Below are positions 10,087 to 18,144 of a stretch of 64,000 bases of DNA, piece by piece. The DNA comes from an uncultured beta proteobacterium (GTDB taxonomy: Bacteria; Pseudomonadota; Gammaproteobacteria; Burkholderiales; SG8-41), in contig CAISYC010000008.1 of the NCBI GenBank assembly GCA_903889565.1, forward strand, positions 1 to 64,000. Reading direction: 5' to 3'. The notes under the pieces are model-generated. The model had not been told where the DNA came from. It ran no database searches and saw nothing but the letters and a program-made list of their open reading frames with translations. Position numbers and translations under genes: made by a program. Numbering within the stretch: position 1 is the stretch's first letter; the number at the start of each line of letters is the position of its first letter.

Positions 10087-10104
10087 ACATGCGCATGTTA
10101 TGAT
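10087..10104 (+). promoter_or_regulatory. Extended -10 promoter with overlapping 12-bp palindrome, ahead of the ThDP/tct operon
   Basis: ACATGCGCATGT (10087-10098) is a perfect 12-bp palindrome. Its last three bases (TGT) run into TATGAT at 10099-10104, giving a TGnTATGAT extended -10. A dyad placed exactly here is typical of an operator. The 10-mer GCGCATGTTA recurs at 19128-19137 between tctC and the deacetylase gene. The element is seen directly; regulation is inferred. Confidence 0.45.
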
Positions 10105-10184
10105 CAGAGTTCATTATTGACGCGCCGGCACGGCTTGTTCTGCGTGCACCGCCGGCGTGAATTCATCCGGAAAGCCTGTTTGCC

Positions 10185-11798
10185 GTGCCGAAGACCGCGG
10201 ACATCATTGCGCATGCGCTCTACGACGAAGGCGTCCGCCACGCCTTCGGCATTCCCGGCGGCGAAGTGCTCGAATTGCTCGAGGCTTTTCGCAAAACCGG
10301 CATCAAATTCGTCCTCACCAAGCATGAGATGGGCGCCGGCATCATGGCCGAGGCGAGTTATCAGCTGACCGGCCGGCCCGGCGTGCTGGTGGCAACACTG
10401 GGACCCGGTATCGCCAATACCGCGGTCGCGGTGGCGCAGGCCATGCTCGACCGCTCGGCTTTGATTGTGATCACTGGTGAAATCGCGGCGGCGCTGAAGC
10501 CGCTGTATACGCATCAAATCTTCGATCAGGAGTCGCTGCTGCGGCCGCTGGTCAAGTGGACGACCACGGTGGCACCGGCCCATGCGTTCGAGCAGGTGCG
10601 CAAGGGGCTCGCCATTGCGCGGGCGCCGATGCCCGGCCCGGTGCATTTCAATCTGCCGACCGATGTTGCGGCGGCCGAGCAGACCGATGCGCGCAAATTC
10701 GCGCCGGTCGCCGTGCGCACGCTGCCGAAACGCGACGACCGCGCGGCGATCGAAGCGTGGCTGAAGAAGGCGAATCGTCCGCTCGCGCTGGTAGGGCTCG
10801 GCGTGCAGGTCGATGGGGCCGAACGCGAACTGCGGCGATTTCTCGAGGCGTGGCGGATTCCGCTGGTCACCACCTACAAAGCCAAGGGCGTGGTGCCTGA
10901 GGATCACAACCTCAGCGTCGGCGCCACCGGCTTGAGTCCGGTGGTGGACAAGATACACATGGCGCAGGTGCGCGAAGCCGATCTGGTGCTGACCATCGGT
11001 TTCGATCCGGTCGAACTGCGCGCCGACTGGATCGCGCCGTGGGACGAGCGCAAGGCCACGGTCAATATCGATCTGCTGCCGAACACCCATCACGTGTTTC
11101 GCAGCGCGGTCGAGTACGCCGGCAGCATCGGCGGCTGTCTGCAGACCCTGACCCAGGCGGCGCCCAAACGCACGCCGTCGCGCTGGCTGGATGCCGATCT
11201 TGATCGCTATCGCCGCACCATCATGCATGCGATCGAGAGCGCGCCGGTAAAAGGCATGGGCCCCTACCAGGCGGCCTGTGCGCTGCGCGAGGTGTTTCCG
11301 CGCGACACCATCGCCACCATCGACACCGGCGCGCATCGCATTCTGATCAACCATGTGTGGCAGGCGTTCGAGTCGCGGCGTCTTTTGCAATCGAATGGTC
11401 TGGGCACCATGGGGTATGCGCTGCCATCGGCGATTGCGGCGAGCCTGCATTTTCCGAAGCGGCCGGTGCTGGCGATGATGGGCGAGGCCGGTCTCGACAT
11501 GGTGATCGGCGAAATGGCGCTGCTCGCGCACCACAAGCTCGCGCTGACCATCGTCGTCTTCCGCGATGACACGCTGTCGCTGATCAAGCTCAAGCAGCAG
11601 CGCATGAAGCTCACCGAAACCGGCGTCGCCACCGGCAGCCCGGATTACGTCATGATCGCCGAGGCCTACGGCGGCAACGGCTTTGTCGTCAACAACGCGG
11701 CCGAACTGAAGAAGGTCGCGCGCGTCGCGCTCAACAGCAAACGCTTTACGCTGATCGAGGCGCGCATCAACCCCGCCGAGTATCGGAGCCAGATGTAA
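10185..11798 (+). CDS. ThDP-dependent enzyme of the acetolactate synthase large-subunit family
   Basis: A 537-residue protein with the three-domain layout of acetolactate synthase, benzoylformate decarboxylase and related enzymes. The N-terminal pyrimidine-binding domain has HAFGIPGGEVLELLEAF and the catalytic glutamate in KHEMGAGIMAEAS (E48). The central domain follows, then the pyrophosphate-binding domain from about 370. There the usual GDG...N metal motif reads GEAGLDMVIGE and FRDD (about 433-461), so the Asp is Glu and the usual Asn is not obvious; this makes a true IlvB role doubtful. No small subunit is nearby. The GTG start at 10185 follows a GGAAAG box. It heads a seven-gene run with tctBA and leu-like genes, suggesting decarboxylation or carboligation of a 2-oxo acid in that pathway. 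Confidence 0.82.
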   Translation: MPKTADIIAHALYDEGVRHAFGIPGGEVLELLEAFRKTGIKFVLTKHEMGAGIMAEASYQLTGRPGVLVATLGPGIANTAVAVAQAMLDRSALIVITGEIAAALKPLYTHQIFDQESLLRPLVKWTTTVAPAHAFEQVRKGLAIARAPMPGPVHFNLPTDVAAAEQTDARKFAPVAVRTLPKRDDRAAIEAWLKKANRPLALVGLGVQVDGAERELRRFLEAWRIPLVTTYKAKGVVPEDHNLSVGATGLSPVVDKIHMAQVREADLVLTIGFDPVELRADWIAPWDERKATVNIDLLPNTHHVFRSAVEYAGSIGGCLQTLTQAAPKRTPSRWLDADLDRYRRTIMHAIESAPVKGMGPYQAACALREVFPRDTIATIDTGAHRILINHVWQAFESRRLLQSNGLGTMGYALPSAIAASLHFPKRPVLAMMGEAGLDMVIGEMALLAHHKLALTIVVFRDDTLSLIKLKQQRMKLTETGVATGSPDYVMIAEAYGGNGFVVNNAAELKKVARVALNSKRFTLIEARINPAEYRSQM

Positions 11799-11888
11799 TC
11801 GCGCGCGGCGCAATGCCGGCGGTCGGTGGTAAGATGCGGCTTCCCCGCACCCATAAAAACAATCTGCTCCAACTCCGGGAGACCGCCG

Positions 11889-12365
11889 TTGCTGACCGAT
11901 AAAATCATCCTTGCGCTGACGCTGTTGCTGGCAGCGGTATATTTCTACGCAACCGCGCAGATCCCGTCGCTGGAAATCGGCGATCCGCTGGGGCCCAAGG
12001 CCTTTCCGATTCTGCTCGGCGTGATTCTGGTGCTGGCCTGCGTGTTGCTGGCGGTGGAAATCATCCGTGCCAAGCCGCAGCCGGCGGTGGAAAAAGATGC
12101 CGCCAGCGCCGACAGCGCGGAGAACGCGAAACACCTGTGGCAGATCGGCGGCGTGGTGGTGTGGACGGCGTTTTACTTCTGGATGTTCGACCGCGCGGGC
12201 TATATCGCGACGACGACGGTTTATCTGCTGGCGCTGACGATTGTATTTAATCGCGGCAAGTGGCTGGCGAATATCCTGACGTCGGTCTTTTTCACCATCG
12301 GCAGCTATGTGCTGTTCGCCAAGATTCTCGGCGTCGTGCTGCCGACGGGTCTTGTAAGCTTCTAG
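11889..12365 (+). CDS. tctB: Tripartite tricarboxylate transporter, small membrane subunit TctB
   Basis: A 158-residue membrane protein with about four hydrophobic helices (first LLTDKIILALTLLLAAVYFY, last SVFFTIGSYVLFAKILGVVL) and the GPKAFP segment usual for TctB. I chose the TTG at 11889, which follows GGGAG by about 7 nt and puts the first helix near the N-terminus as in other TctB proteins; the upstream ORF-track start adds a non-helical leader. It is 10 bp from tctA, with which it forms the permease. Confidence 0.87.
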   Translation: MLTDKIILALTLLLAAVYFYATAQIPSLEIGDPLGPKAFPILLGVILVLACVLLAVEIIRAKPQPAVEKDAASADSAENAKHLWQIGGVVVWTAFYFWMFDRAGYIATTTVYLLALTIVFNRGKWLANILTSVFFTIGSYVLFAKILGVVLPTGLVSF

Positions 12366-12375
12366 GAAAAACGCG

Positions 12376-13887
12376 ATGGATACCCTCGGCCACATCATGA
12401 ACGGCTTCAACGTCGCGTTGATGCCGGTCAACCTCTGGTACACCTTTCTCGGCTGCCTGATGGGCACGGTCATCGGCGTGCTGCCGGGAATCGGACCGGC
12501 CGCCGGCATCGGTCTTTTGATACCGGTCACCTACGGCATGAACCCGACTTCGGCGCTGATCATGATGGCCGGCATTTATTACGGCGCGATGTACGGCGGC
12601 TCGACCACCTCGATTCTGATCAACACGCCCGGCGAGGCCTCTTCAGTGATGACCGCGCTCGACGGCTATCAGATGGCGAAGAACGGCCGCGCCGGCGCGG
12701 CGCTCGCAGTGTCCGCGATCGGCTCGTTTCTCGCCGGGACCTTCGGCATCGTCGCGCTGACCATCCTGGCGGTGCCGCTGGCGGCCTATGCGCTCAAATT
12801 CGGCCCGGCCGAATATTGCTGCCTGATGCTTTTTTCGCTTGCCGCGGTGTCATCGCTGACCGGCAAGTCGGTCGCCAAAGGCATTATTTCCACCGTGCTC
12901 GGATTGATGATCTCAACCATCGGCATCGATCTGCAAAGCGGGCAGCCGCGCTACACCATGGGCGTGCCGGAACTGCAGGACGGCGTCGGCTTCCTGGTCG
13001 TCGTCGTCGGATTGTTCGCCATGGGCGAGGTCTTCAGCAACCTCGAGGATCACATCAAGGGCAAGGCGGAGATCATCAAGTTAAGCGGCCGGCTGTGGCT
13101 GACGCGCGAGGAATGGAGCCGCTCGATCATGCCGATTGTCCGCGGCGGCGTGATCGGGTTTTTCAAAGGCGTGCTGCCGGGTGCGGGTGCGACCATCGCG
13201 ACCATGTTGTCGTACACGGTCGAGAAGCGCATTTCAAAAACGCCGGAGAAATTCGGCAGCGGCATGATCGAAGGCGTGGCCGGACCCGAGGCAGCCAACA
13301 ATGCCGCCACCTGCGGTTCGATGGTGCCGCTCCTGACGCTGGGCGTGCCGGGTTCCGGCTCGACCGCGGTGCTGATGGGTGCGTTCATCATGTACGGCAT
13401 CCAGCCGGGGCCGCTGTTGTTCGAGAAGCGCCCCGATCTGGTGTGGGGACTGGTCGACAGCATGTACATCGGCAACATCATGCTGCTGATCCTGAATCTG
13501 CCGCTGATCGGCATTTTCGTGCGCATACTCTATATTCCGACCGGAATATTGTTGTCGCTGATTCTTGCAATCTCCGCGATCGGCGTCTATTCGATCAACG
13601 GCAATGTGCTCGAATTGCAGATGGCGCTGATGTTCGGTGTGCTGGGCTATCTGTTCCGCAAGTGCGACATCCCGCTGGCGCCGATGGTGCTGGCACTGGT
13701 GCTGGGCGGCATCATGGAACAGTCGTTCCGTCAGGCGATGACCATATCGGGAGCGGATCCCACGGTATTCGTCAAGAGCGGTATCTGCATCACGCTCCTG
13801 GTGTTCACGGTCATCATGGTATCACTGCCGGTGATTCTGCCGCGTCTGCGCGAGTGGACCAGCGGTCCCGAAGACGTTGATTCTTGA
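12376..13887 (+). CDS. tctA: Tripartite tricarboxylate transporter, large permease subunit TctA
   Basis: A 503-residue protein with about twelve membrane segments. The TctA signature is clear: LPGIGPAAGIGLLIPVTYGM near residue 35 and YYGAMYGGSTTSILINTPGE near 72-91. A second conserved loop, GVLPGAGATIATMLSY, lies in the middle. Together with TctB and a Bug-type periplasmic protein it drives cation-linked uptake of carboxylates. The start follows AGGAAAAACGCG. Substrate is not predictable, but the genes immediately downstream act on hydroxy di- or tricarboxylates, which fits. Confidence 0.95.
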   Translation: MDTLGHIMNGFNVALMPVNLWYTFLGCLMGTVIGVLPGIGPAAGIGLLIPVTYGMNPTSALIMMAGIYYGAMYGGSTTSILINTPGEASSVMTALDGYQMAKNGRAGAALAVSAIGSFLAGTFGIVALTILAVPLAAYALKFGPAEYCCLMLFSLAAVSSLTGKSVAKGIISTVLGLMISTIGIDLQSGQPRYTMGVPELQDGVGFLVVVVGLFAMGEVFSNLEDHIKGKAEIIKLSGRLWLTREEWSRSIMPIVRGGVIGFFKGVLPGAGATIATMLSYTVEKRISKTPEKFGSGMIEGVAGPEAANNAATCGSMVPLLTLGVPGSGSTAVLMGAFIMYGIQPGPLLFEKRPDLVWGLVDSMYIGNIMLLILNLPLIGIFVRILYIPTGILLSLILAISAIGVYSINGNVLELQMALMFGVLGYLFRKCDIPLAPMVLALVLGGIMEQSFRQAMTISGADPTVFVKSGICITLLVFTVIMVSLPVILPRLREWTSGPEDVDS

Positions 13888-13920
13888 ACCCGCGGCAGGT
13901 TTGATAGCGGAAGGGCAGGC

Positions 13921-14949
13921 ATGCATCGCATCAGTCTGATCCCGGGCGACGGCATCGGCCCGGAAGTTTCAGCGGCCGCGCAGGCCGTGGTCGCCGCCGC
14001 CGGCGCCGCGGTGGAATGGGAGGTCGTCGAAGCCGGCATGGCGGCGGGCGAGCGCGGCGGCCATCCGCTGCCGCCGCCGGTGTTCGAATCGATTGCGCGC
14101 AACAAGATCGTGGTCAAGGGACCGACGCAGACGCCGTTTGGTGACGCCTATCCGGTGCAGGTCGGCGAGCGCATTTACCCGAGTGTGGCGATCGCGCTGC
14201 GCAAGGAACTCAAACTGTTCGTCAATGTGCGTCCGGCGCGCAACTGTCCCGGCATCAAGTCGCGCTTCGATCACGTTGATCTGGTGATTTTCCGCGAGAA
14301 CAGCGAGGATCTGTATATCGGACAGGAACGCATGATCGATGCCGACACCGCCGAGGCGGTGAAGATCATCACGCGCGGCGCCAGCGAACGCGTCACGCGC
14401 TTTGCCTTCGACTACATGCAGCGCACCGGCCGGCGGAAGCTGACCGCGGTGCACAAGTCGAATGTGCTGAAGCTCACTGACGGGCTTTTTTTGAAATCGG
14501 CGCAGGCGGTGGCGAAGGAATACCCGCAGTTCGGATTCGATGCGCGGGTGGTCGATGCGCTGTGCATGGAACTGGTGGTGAAGCCGGAATCCTTCGATTG
14601 CCTGGTGTTGCCGAACCTCTATGGCGACATCGTGTCCGATCTTGCCGCCGGACTCGTCGGCGGACTCGGCGTCGCGCCGGGCGCCAATATCGGCAGCGAC
14701 TGCGCGATGTTCGAAGCCGTGCACGGCAGCGCGCCGGACATTGCCGGCAGGGATCTGGCCAATCCGATGGCGATGATCCTGTCGGTGGTCATGATGTTGC
14801 GTTATATCGGCGAGAGTGCGGCAGCCGACCGTATCGATGCCGCACTGGCGGCGGTATTGACTGAAGGTCGCGCAGTCACCCGCGACCTCGGCGGCGTGGC
14901 GGGCACGCGCGGCATGACGCAGGCGATCGTCGAACAAATCAAAGCCTGA
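13921..14949 (+). CDS. Isocitrate/isopropylmalate dehydrogenase-family beta-decarboxylating dehydrogenase
   Basis: A 342-residue enzyme that should oxidise and decarboxylate a 3-substituted malate to a 2-oxo acid using NAD(P). Motifs: IPGDGIGPEV at the N-terminus, VNVRPARNCPG near 100, RENSEDLYIGQE near 125, the Lys/Asn pair in HKSNVLKLTDG, and NLYGDIVSDLAAGLVGGLG with FEAVHGSAPDIAG for metal and cofactor. The RENSEDLY segment resembles NAD-isocitrate or homoisocitrate dehydrogenases more than LeuB. It lies 33 bp after tctA and just before FAH and LeuCD-like genes, so it probably serves this operon and not the TCA cycle. Confidence 0.85.
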   Translation: MHRISLIPGDGIGPEVSAAAQAVVAAAGAAVEWEVVEAGMAAGERGGHPLPPPVFESIARNKIVVKGPTQTPFGDAYPVQVGERIYPSVAIALRKELKLFVNVRPARNCPGIKSRFDHVDLVIFRENSEDLYIGQERMIDADTAEAVKIITRGASERVTRFAFDYMQRTGRRKLTAVHKSNVLKLTDGLFLKSAQAVAKEYPQFGFDARVVDALCMELVVKPESFDCLVLPNLYGDIVSDLAAGLVGGLGVAPGANIGSDCAMFEAVHGSAPDIAGRDLANPMAMILSVVMMLRYIGESAAADRIDAALAAVLTEGRAVTRDLGGVAGTRGMTQAIVEQIKA

Positions 14950-14967
14950 AAGGCAGGGAGAACGCAG

Positions 14968-15963
14968 ATGAAATTGCTACGCTACAGCCGCAAGGGACAG
15001 AAAGCTGCACAGGCGCGGCTCGGGGTGCTGGTCGGTGACAACATGGTGGCCGATCTGCGCGCCGGTTATTCGCGCTACCTGATCGAGGAAATCGGCAATC
15101 CGAAGGGCCGCGAACTGGCGGGAATTTTCCTGCCGCCCTACGTGGCGCAGTTTCTGCACGTCGGCGCGCCGGCATGGGAAGCGCTGTCCGAGGCCTACGG
15201 CTGGCTGTCCGATCTTGTCAAAGCCGAGCCGGCAGCAACGGGTCTTACCGGCGAAGACCTGTTCATGCCCTTGTCTGAAGCGCGGCTGTATGCGCCGGTG
15301 CGCGGCAGCAAGATCATCGCGGTTGGCCGCAATTACCCGGGTTACAACAAAAATCCGGGCCGTCAAGGCGGCAAGGTGCCGGCCGGCTTCGTCAAGGTGC
15401 CGTCATGTATCGTCGGCCCCGGCCGCGATATTCTCAAGCCGGTGATGTCGAAACGGCTCGATTGCGAAACCGAACTGGCGATCGTCATCGGCAAAAAATG
15501 CAAGCACGTGCCGGAAGAGCGCGCCTATGACGTGATCGCCGGCTACACCATCCTCAACGATGTCACTGCGCGCGATATTGCCGACATCGAACGCGATGCT
15601 GGCCATCCGCTGCTGGGCAAGACCTTCGACACCTTCGCGCCGATGGGGCCGTGGCTGGTGACCAAGGTCGAGATCACCGATCCGATGAATCTACGCATTC
15701 AGACGCGCGTCAACGGCGAACTGCGGCAGGACGGCAACACCAGCGACATGATTCATGCGATTCCGAAGCTGGTGTCCTATATGTCGCAAATGACGCTGAT
15801 GCCGGGCGACATCATATCGACCGGTTCGCCGGGCGGCGGCGGACTCGCCAATCCCGACTGGTATCTGAACGCTGGCGATGTCATCGAGTGCGAAATCGAG
15901 AAAATCGGCACGCTGGTCAATGCGGTGGTCAATGAACCGCGGCTCGGCGCCATCCACAAATAA
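14968..15963 (+). CDS. Fumarylacetoacetate hydrolase-family protein
   Basis: A 331-residue FAH-superfamily enzyme. The catalytic/metal-binding core is visible: APVRGSKIIAVGRNYPGYNK, then DCETELAIVIGKKCKHV with the ExE metal pair, YTILNDVTARDI, and the C-terminal STGSPGGGG and GDVIECEIEKIGTL. Members hydrolyse C-C bonds in acylpyruvates, hydrate oxo-pentenoates or decarboxylate oxaloacetate; which applies here cannot be told. The N-terminal 90 residues form the usual family cap. It is 18 bp after the dehydrogenase and 13 bp before the LeuC-like gene, clearly within one operon. Confidence 0.87.
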   Translation: MKLLRYSRKGQKAAQARLGVLVGDNMVADLRAGYSRYLIEEIGNPKGRELAGIFLPPYVAQFLHVGAPAWEALSEAYGWLSDLVKAEPAATGLTGEDLFMPLSEARLYAPVRGSKIIAVGRNYPGYNKNPGRQGGKVPAGFVKVPSCIVGPGRDILKPVMSKRLDCETELAIVIGKKCKHVPEERAYDVIAGYTILNDVTARDIADIERDAGHPLLGKTFDTFAPMGPWLVTKVEITDPMNLRIQTRVNGELRQDGNTSDMIHAIPKLVSYMSQMTLMPGDIISTGSPGGGGLANPDWYLNAGDVIECEIEKIGTLVNAVVNEPRLGAIHK

Positions 15964-15976
15964 CGCGGAGTGCGGC

Positions 15977-17383
15977 ATGGCGCTGACGATGTTTGAAAAA
16001 ATCTGGGCGCGCCATGTGGTGACCATCGACGAAGGCGAGGCGTTACTCTACGTCGATCGCGCGCTTATCCACGAGGGTTCGTCGCACGCTTTCGATTCGC
16101 TGCGCGAACAGCAGCGCGCGGTGTTCCGGCCGCGGCAGATCTTCGCCTTTAACGATCATTACGTGCCGACGACCGGTCGCGACAAGGGGGCGGCGGGCAT
16201 CGCCAACCCGGATATCCGCGACATGGTGCTGAGGCTCGGCGCCAATGCGGCGGCACACGACATCACGCTCTTCGGCATCGATCATCCGCAGCAGGGCATT
16301 CTGCATATCGTGCCGCCCGAGCAGGGCATCACGCAGCCCGGATTGCTGATGGTCGGCGCCGATTCGCATTCCTCGACGCACGGCGCCTTCGGTTGCCTGT
16401 CGTTCGGTGTTGGCGCCTCGGAGATGTTTCATGTGATGGCCACACAGACCATCTGGCAGCGCAAGCCGAAGACCCTGCGCATCGTGCTCGAGGGCGCGCC
16501 CGGTTTCGGTGTTTCGGCCAAAGACCTGATACTTGCCATCATCGCCAGGATCGGCGTTGGCGGCGGTGTCGGCCATGTGATCGAATATGCGGGTTCCACC
16601 GTGCGCGGGTTGAGCATGGAGGCGCGCATGACCATCTGCAACATGACCATCGAAGCGGGCGGCCGCGCCGGCATGATGGCACCGGATGAAACGACCTTTA
16701 CCTATATTGCAGACCGGCCCTATGCGCCCAAAGGCGCGGTGCGCGATGACGCACTGGCGTTTTGGAAAATGCTGCCGTCGGATGACGGCGCCGTGTTCGA
16801 CAAGACGGTGACGCTGGATGCGGCCGCGGTGGCGCCGATGGTGACCTGGGGCACCAATCCGGAACAGGCGCTGCCGATCACAGAAACCGTGCCTGATCCG
16901 CGCGATGCGCGCGACGAAGTACAACGCGCCGAATACCAATCAGCAATCGATTACATGGCGCTGGCGCCCGGAATGGCGCTGTCCGGCATCAAAATCGACC
17001 GCGTGTTCATCGGCTCATGCACCAATGCGCGCATCGAAGACCTGCGCGCGGCTGCCGCGGTGGCGAAACTCGGCAGGGCGCAGGTGCCGGCGTGGGTGGT
17101 GCCCGGTTCGCGCAGCATTCAGCATCAGGCCGAACAGGAAGGCCTCGACAAGATTTTCACCGCCGCCGGCTTTGAGTGGCGAGAACCCGGTTGTTCACTG
17201 TGCACGGCGTTGAACGGCGATCAACTGCAGCCAGGCGAACGCTGCGCGTCGACCTCGAATCGCAACTTCAAGGGACGCCAGGGCACCGGCGGCCGCACTC
17301 ATCTGATGAGTCCGGCGATGGCGGCGGCGGCGGCCCTGCGCGGACGCTTTACCGATGTGCGCGAACTGGCGGCAAAGGGGTAA
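15977..17383 (+). CDS. 3-isopropylmalate dehydratase-like large subunit (LeuC/homoaconitase family)
   Basis: A 468-residue aconitase-superfamily large subunit. Cluster cysteines appear in GSCTNARIEDLRAAA (about 347) and CSLC (about 406 and 409). GADSHSSTHGAFGCLSFGVG is the substrate-binding region common to LeuC. It should pair with the LeuD-like subunit 3 bp downstream to isomerise a 2-alkylmalate-type hydroxyacid through an alkene intermediate. The ATG at 15977 is preferred because the longer ORF overlaps the FAH gene. Context (tctBA, dehydrogenase, LeuA-like enzyme nearby) suggests a specialised rather than leucine role, though true leucine synthesis is not excluded. Confidence 0.87.
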   Translation: MALTMFEKIWARHVVTIDEGEALLYVDRALIHEGSSHAFDSLREQQRAVFRPRQIFAFNDHYVPTTGRDKGAAGIANPDIRDMVLRLGANAAAHDITLFGIDHPQQGILHIVPPEQGITQPGLLMVGADSHSSTHGAFGCLSFGVGASEMFHVMATQTIWQRKPKTLRIVLEGAPGFGVSAKDLILAIIARIGVGGGVGHVIEYAGSTVRGLSMEARMTICNMTIEAGGRAGMMAPDETTFTYIADRPYAPKGAVRDDALAFWKMLPSDDGAVFDKTVTLDAAAVAPMVTWGTNPEQALPITETVPDPRDARDEVQRAEYQSAIDYMALAPGMALSGIKIDRVFIGSCTNARIEDLRAAAAVAKLGRAQVPAWVVPGSRSIQHQAEQEGLDKIFTAAGFEWREPGCSLCTALNGDQLQPGERCASTSNRNFKGRQGTGGRTHLMSPAMAAAAALRGRFTDVRELAAKG

Positions 17384-17386
17384 TCG

Positions 17387-17992
17387 ATGAAACCGTTCAC
17401 CACGCTGACCGCGATCGCCGCGCCCTTCGATCAGCCCAATATCGATACCAACCAGCTGTGCCCGACGCGTTTCAACAAGGTGCCTCGCGGTCCCAGGTAC
17501 GCCGCAGTGCTGTTTCACGATCTGCGTTTTAACGCTGACGGCAGCGAGAAGGATTTCGTGCTCAATCGCGAGCCGTATCGCAGTGCCGGGATCATTGTTG
17601 CCGACCGCAATTTCGGTTGCGGATCATCGCGTGAAAGCGCCGTCTACGCCTTGTATGAATTCGGCATCAGTTGTGTGATCGCGCCAAGTTTCGGCGACAT
17701 TTTTGCCAACAACTGCGGCAAAAACGGCCTGCTGCCGGTGATGCTGCCGACTGCGGAGGCAGACGCGATCCGGCGTCAGTTGAATGCCAACGTTGGTGCC
17801 ACGCTGACGGTTGATCTCGCCGCGCAGACCGTCACCGACGTCGAAGGTGAGGTGCATCGCTTCGACATTCATCCGGTGCGCAGGAAGTGCCTGCTCGAAG
17901 GGCTGGATGACGTCGATCGGACGCGCCAGTATCTGCCGGCAATCGAAGCCTTTGAGACTTCATATAGACGTGAACGTAGCTGGCTTTATTAG
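17387..17992 (+). CDS. 3-isopropylmalate dehydratase-like small subunit (LeuD family)
   Basis: A 201-residue swivel subunit with the family hallmarks DQPNIDTNQLCPTRF near the N-terminus and DRNFGCGSSRESAVYAL in the middle, the latter carrying the substrate-binding serine/arginine loop. FGDIFANNCGKNGLLPV follows as in LeuD. Length matches LeuD (about 200 aa). A 3-bp gap from the large-subunit gene and an upstream AAAGGGG box indicate translational coupling. It is the last gene of the seven-gene run. Confidence 0.9.
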   Translation: MKPFTTLTAIAAPFDQPNIDTNQLCPTRFNKVPRGPRYAAVLFHDLRFNADGSEKDFVLNREPYRSAGIIVADRNFGCGSSRESAVYALYEFGISCVIAPSFGDIFANNCGKNGLLPVMLPTAEADAIRRQLNANVGATLTVDLAAQTVTDVEGEVHRFDIHPVRRKCLLEGLDDVDRTRQYLPAIEAFETSYRRERSWLY

Positions 17993-18020
17993 AGCCGGTT
18001 CGTCCTTCCGGTGAAGGCGG

Positions 18021-18130
18021 GTATCCCCTTCCCCCGCTTGCGGGGAAGGCAGGATGGGGGCAATCGCCCTATGAATTTTTGATGACGCGTATTTGATGCC
18101 CAATTCCCGGGCCCCCGCCTTCGCGGGAGC
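18021..18130. repeat. Intergenic REP-like palindromes
   Basis: The gap after the LeuD-like gene holds two short dyads: CCTTCCCC...GGGGAAGG (18027-18049) and CCCGCCTTCGCGGG (18114-18127). Both resemble dispersed extragenic palindromes of proteobacterial genomes, and together they lie between converging genes, a usual place for such elements. No other copy is evident in this window, so dispersal is assumed from resemblance. The remaining gap holds no gene that I can see. Confidence 0.5.
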
Positions 18131-18144
18131 GACGACGTCGTTAT

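Noticed and set aside
10104-12530. 808-aa minus-strand ORF
   Set aside because: It lies antisense to the ThDP-enzyme and tctB genes, is rich in His/Arg/Gln as expected for shadow frames in GC-rich DNA, and shows no domain motif.
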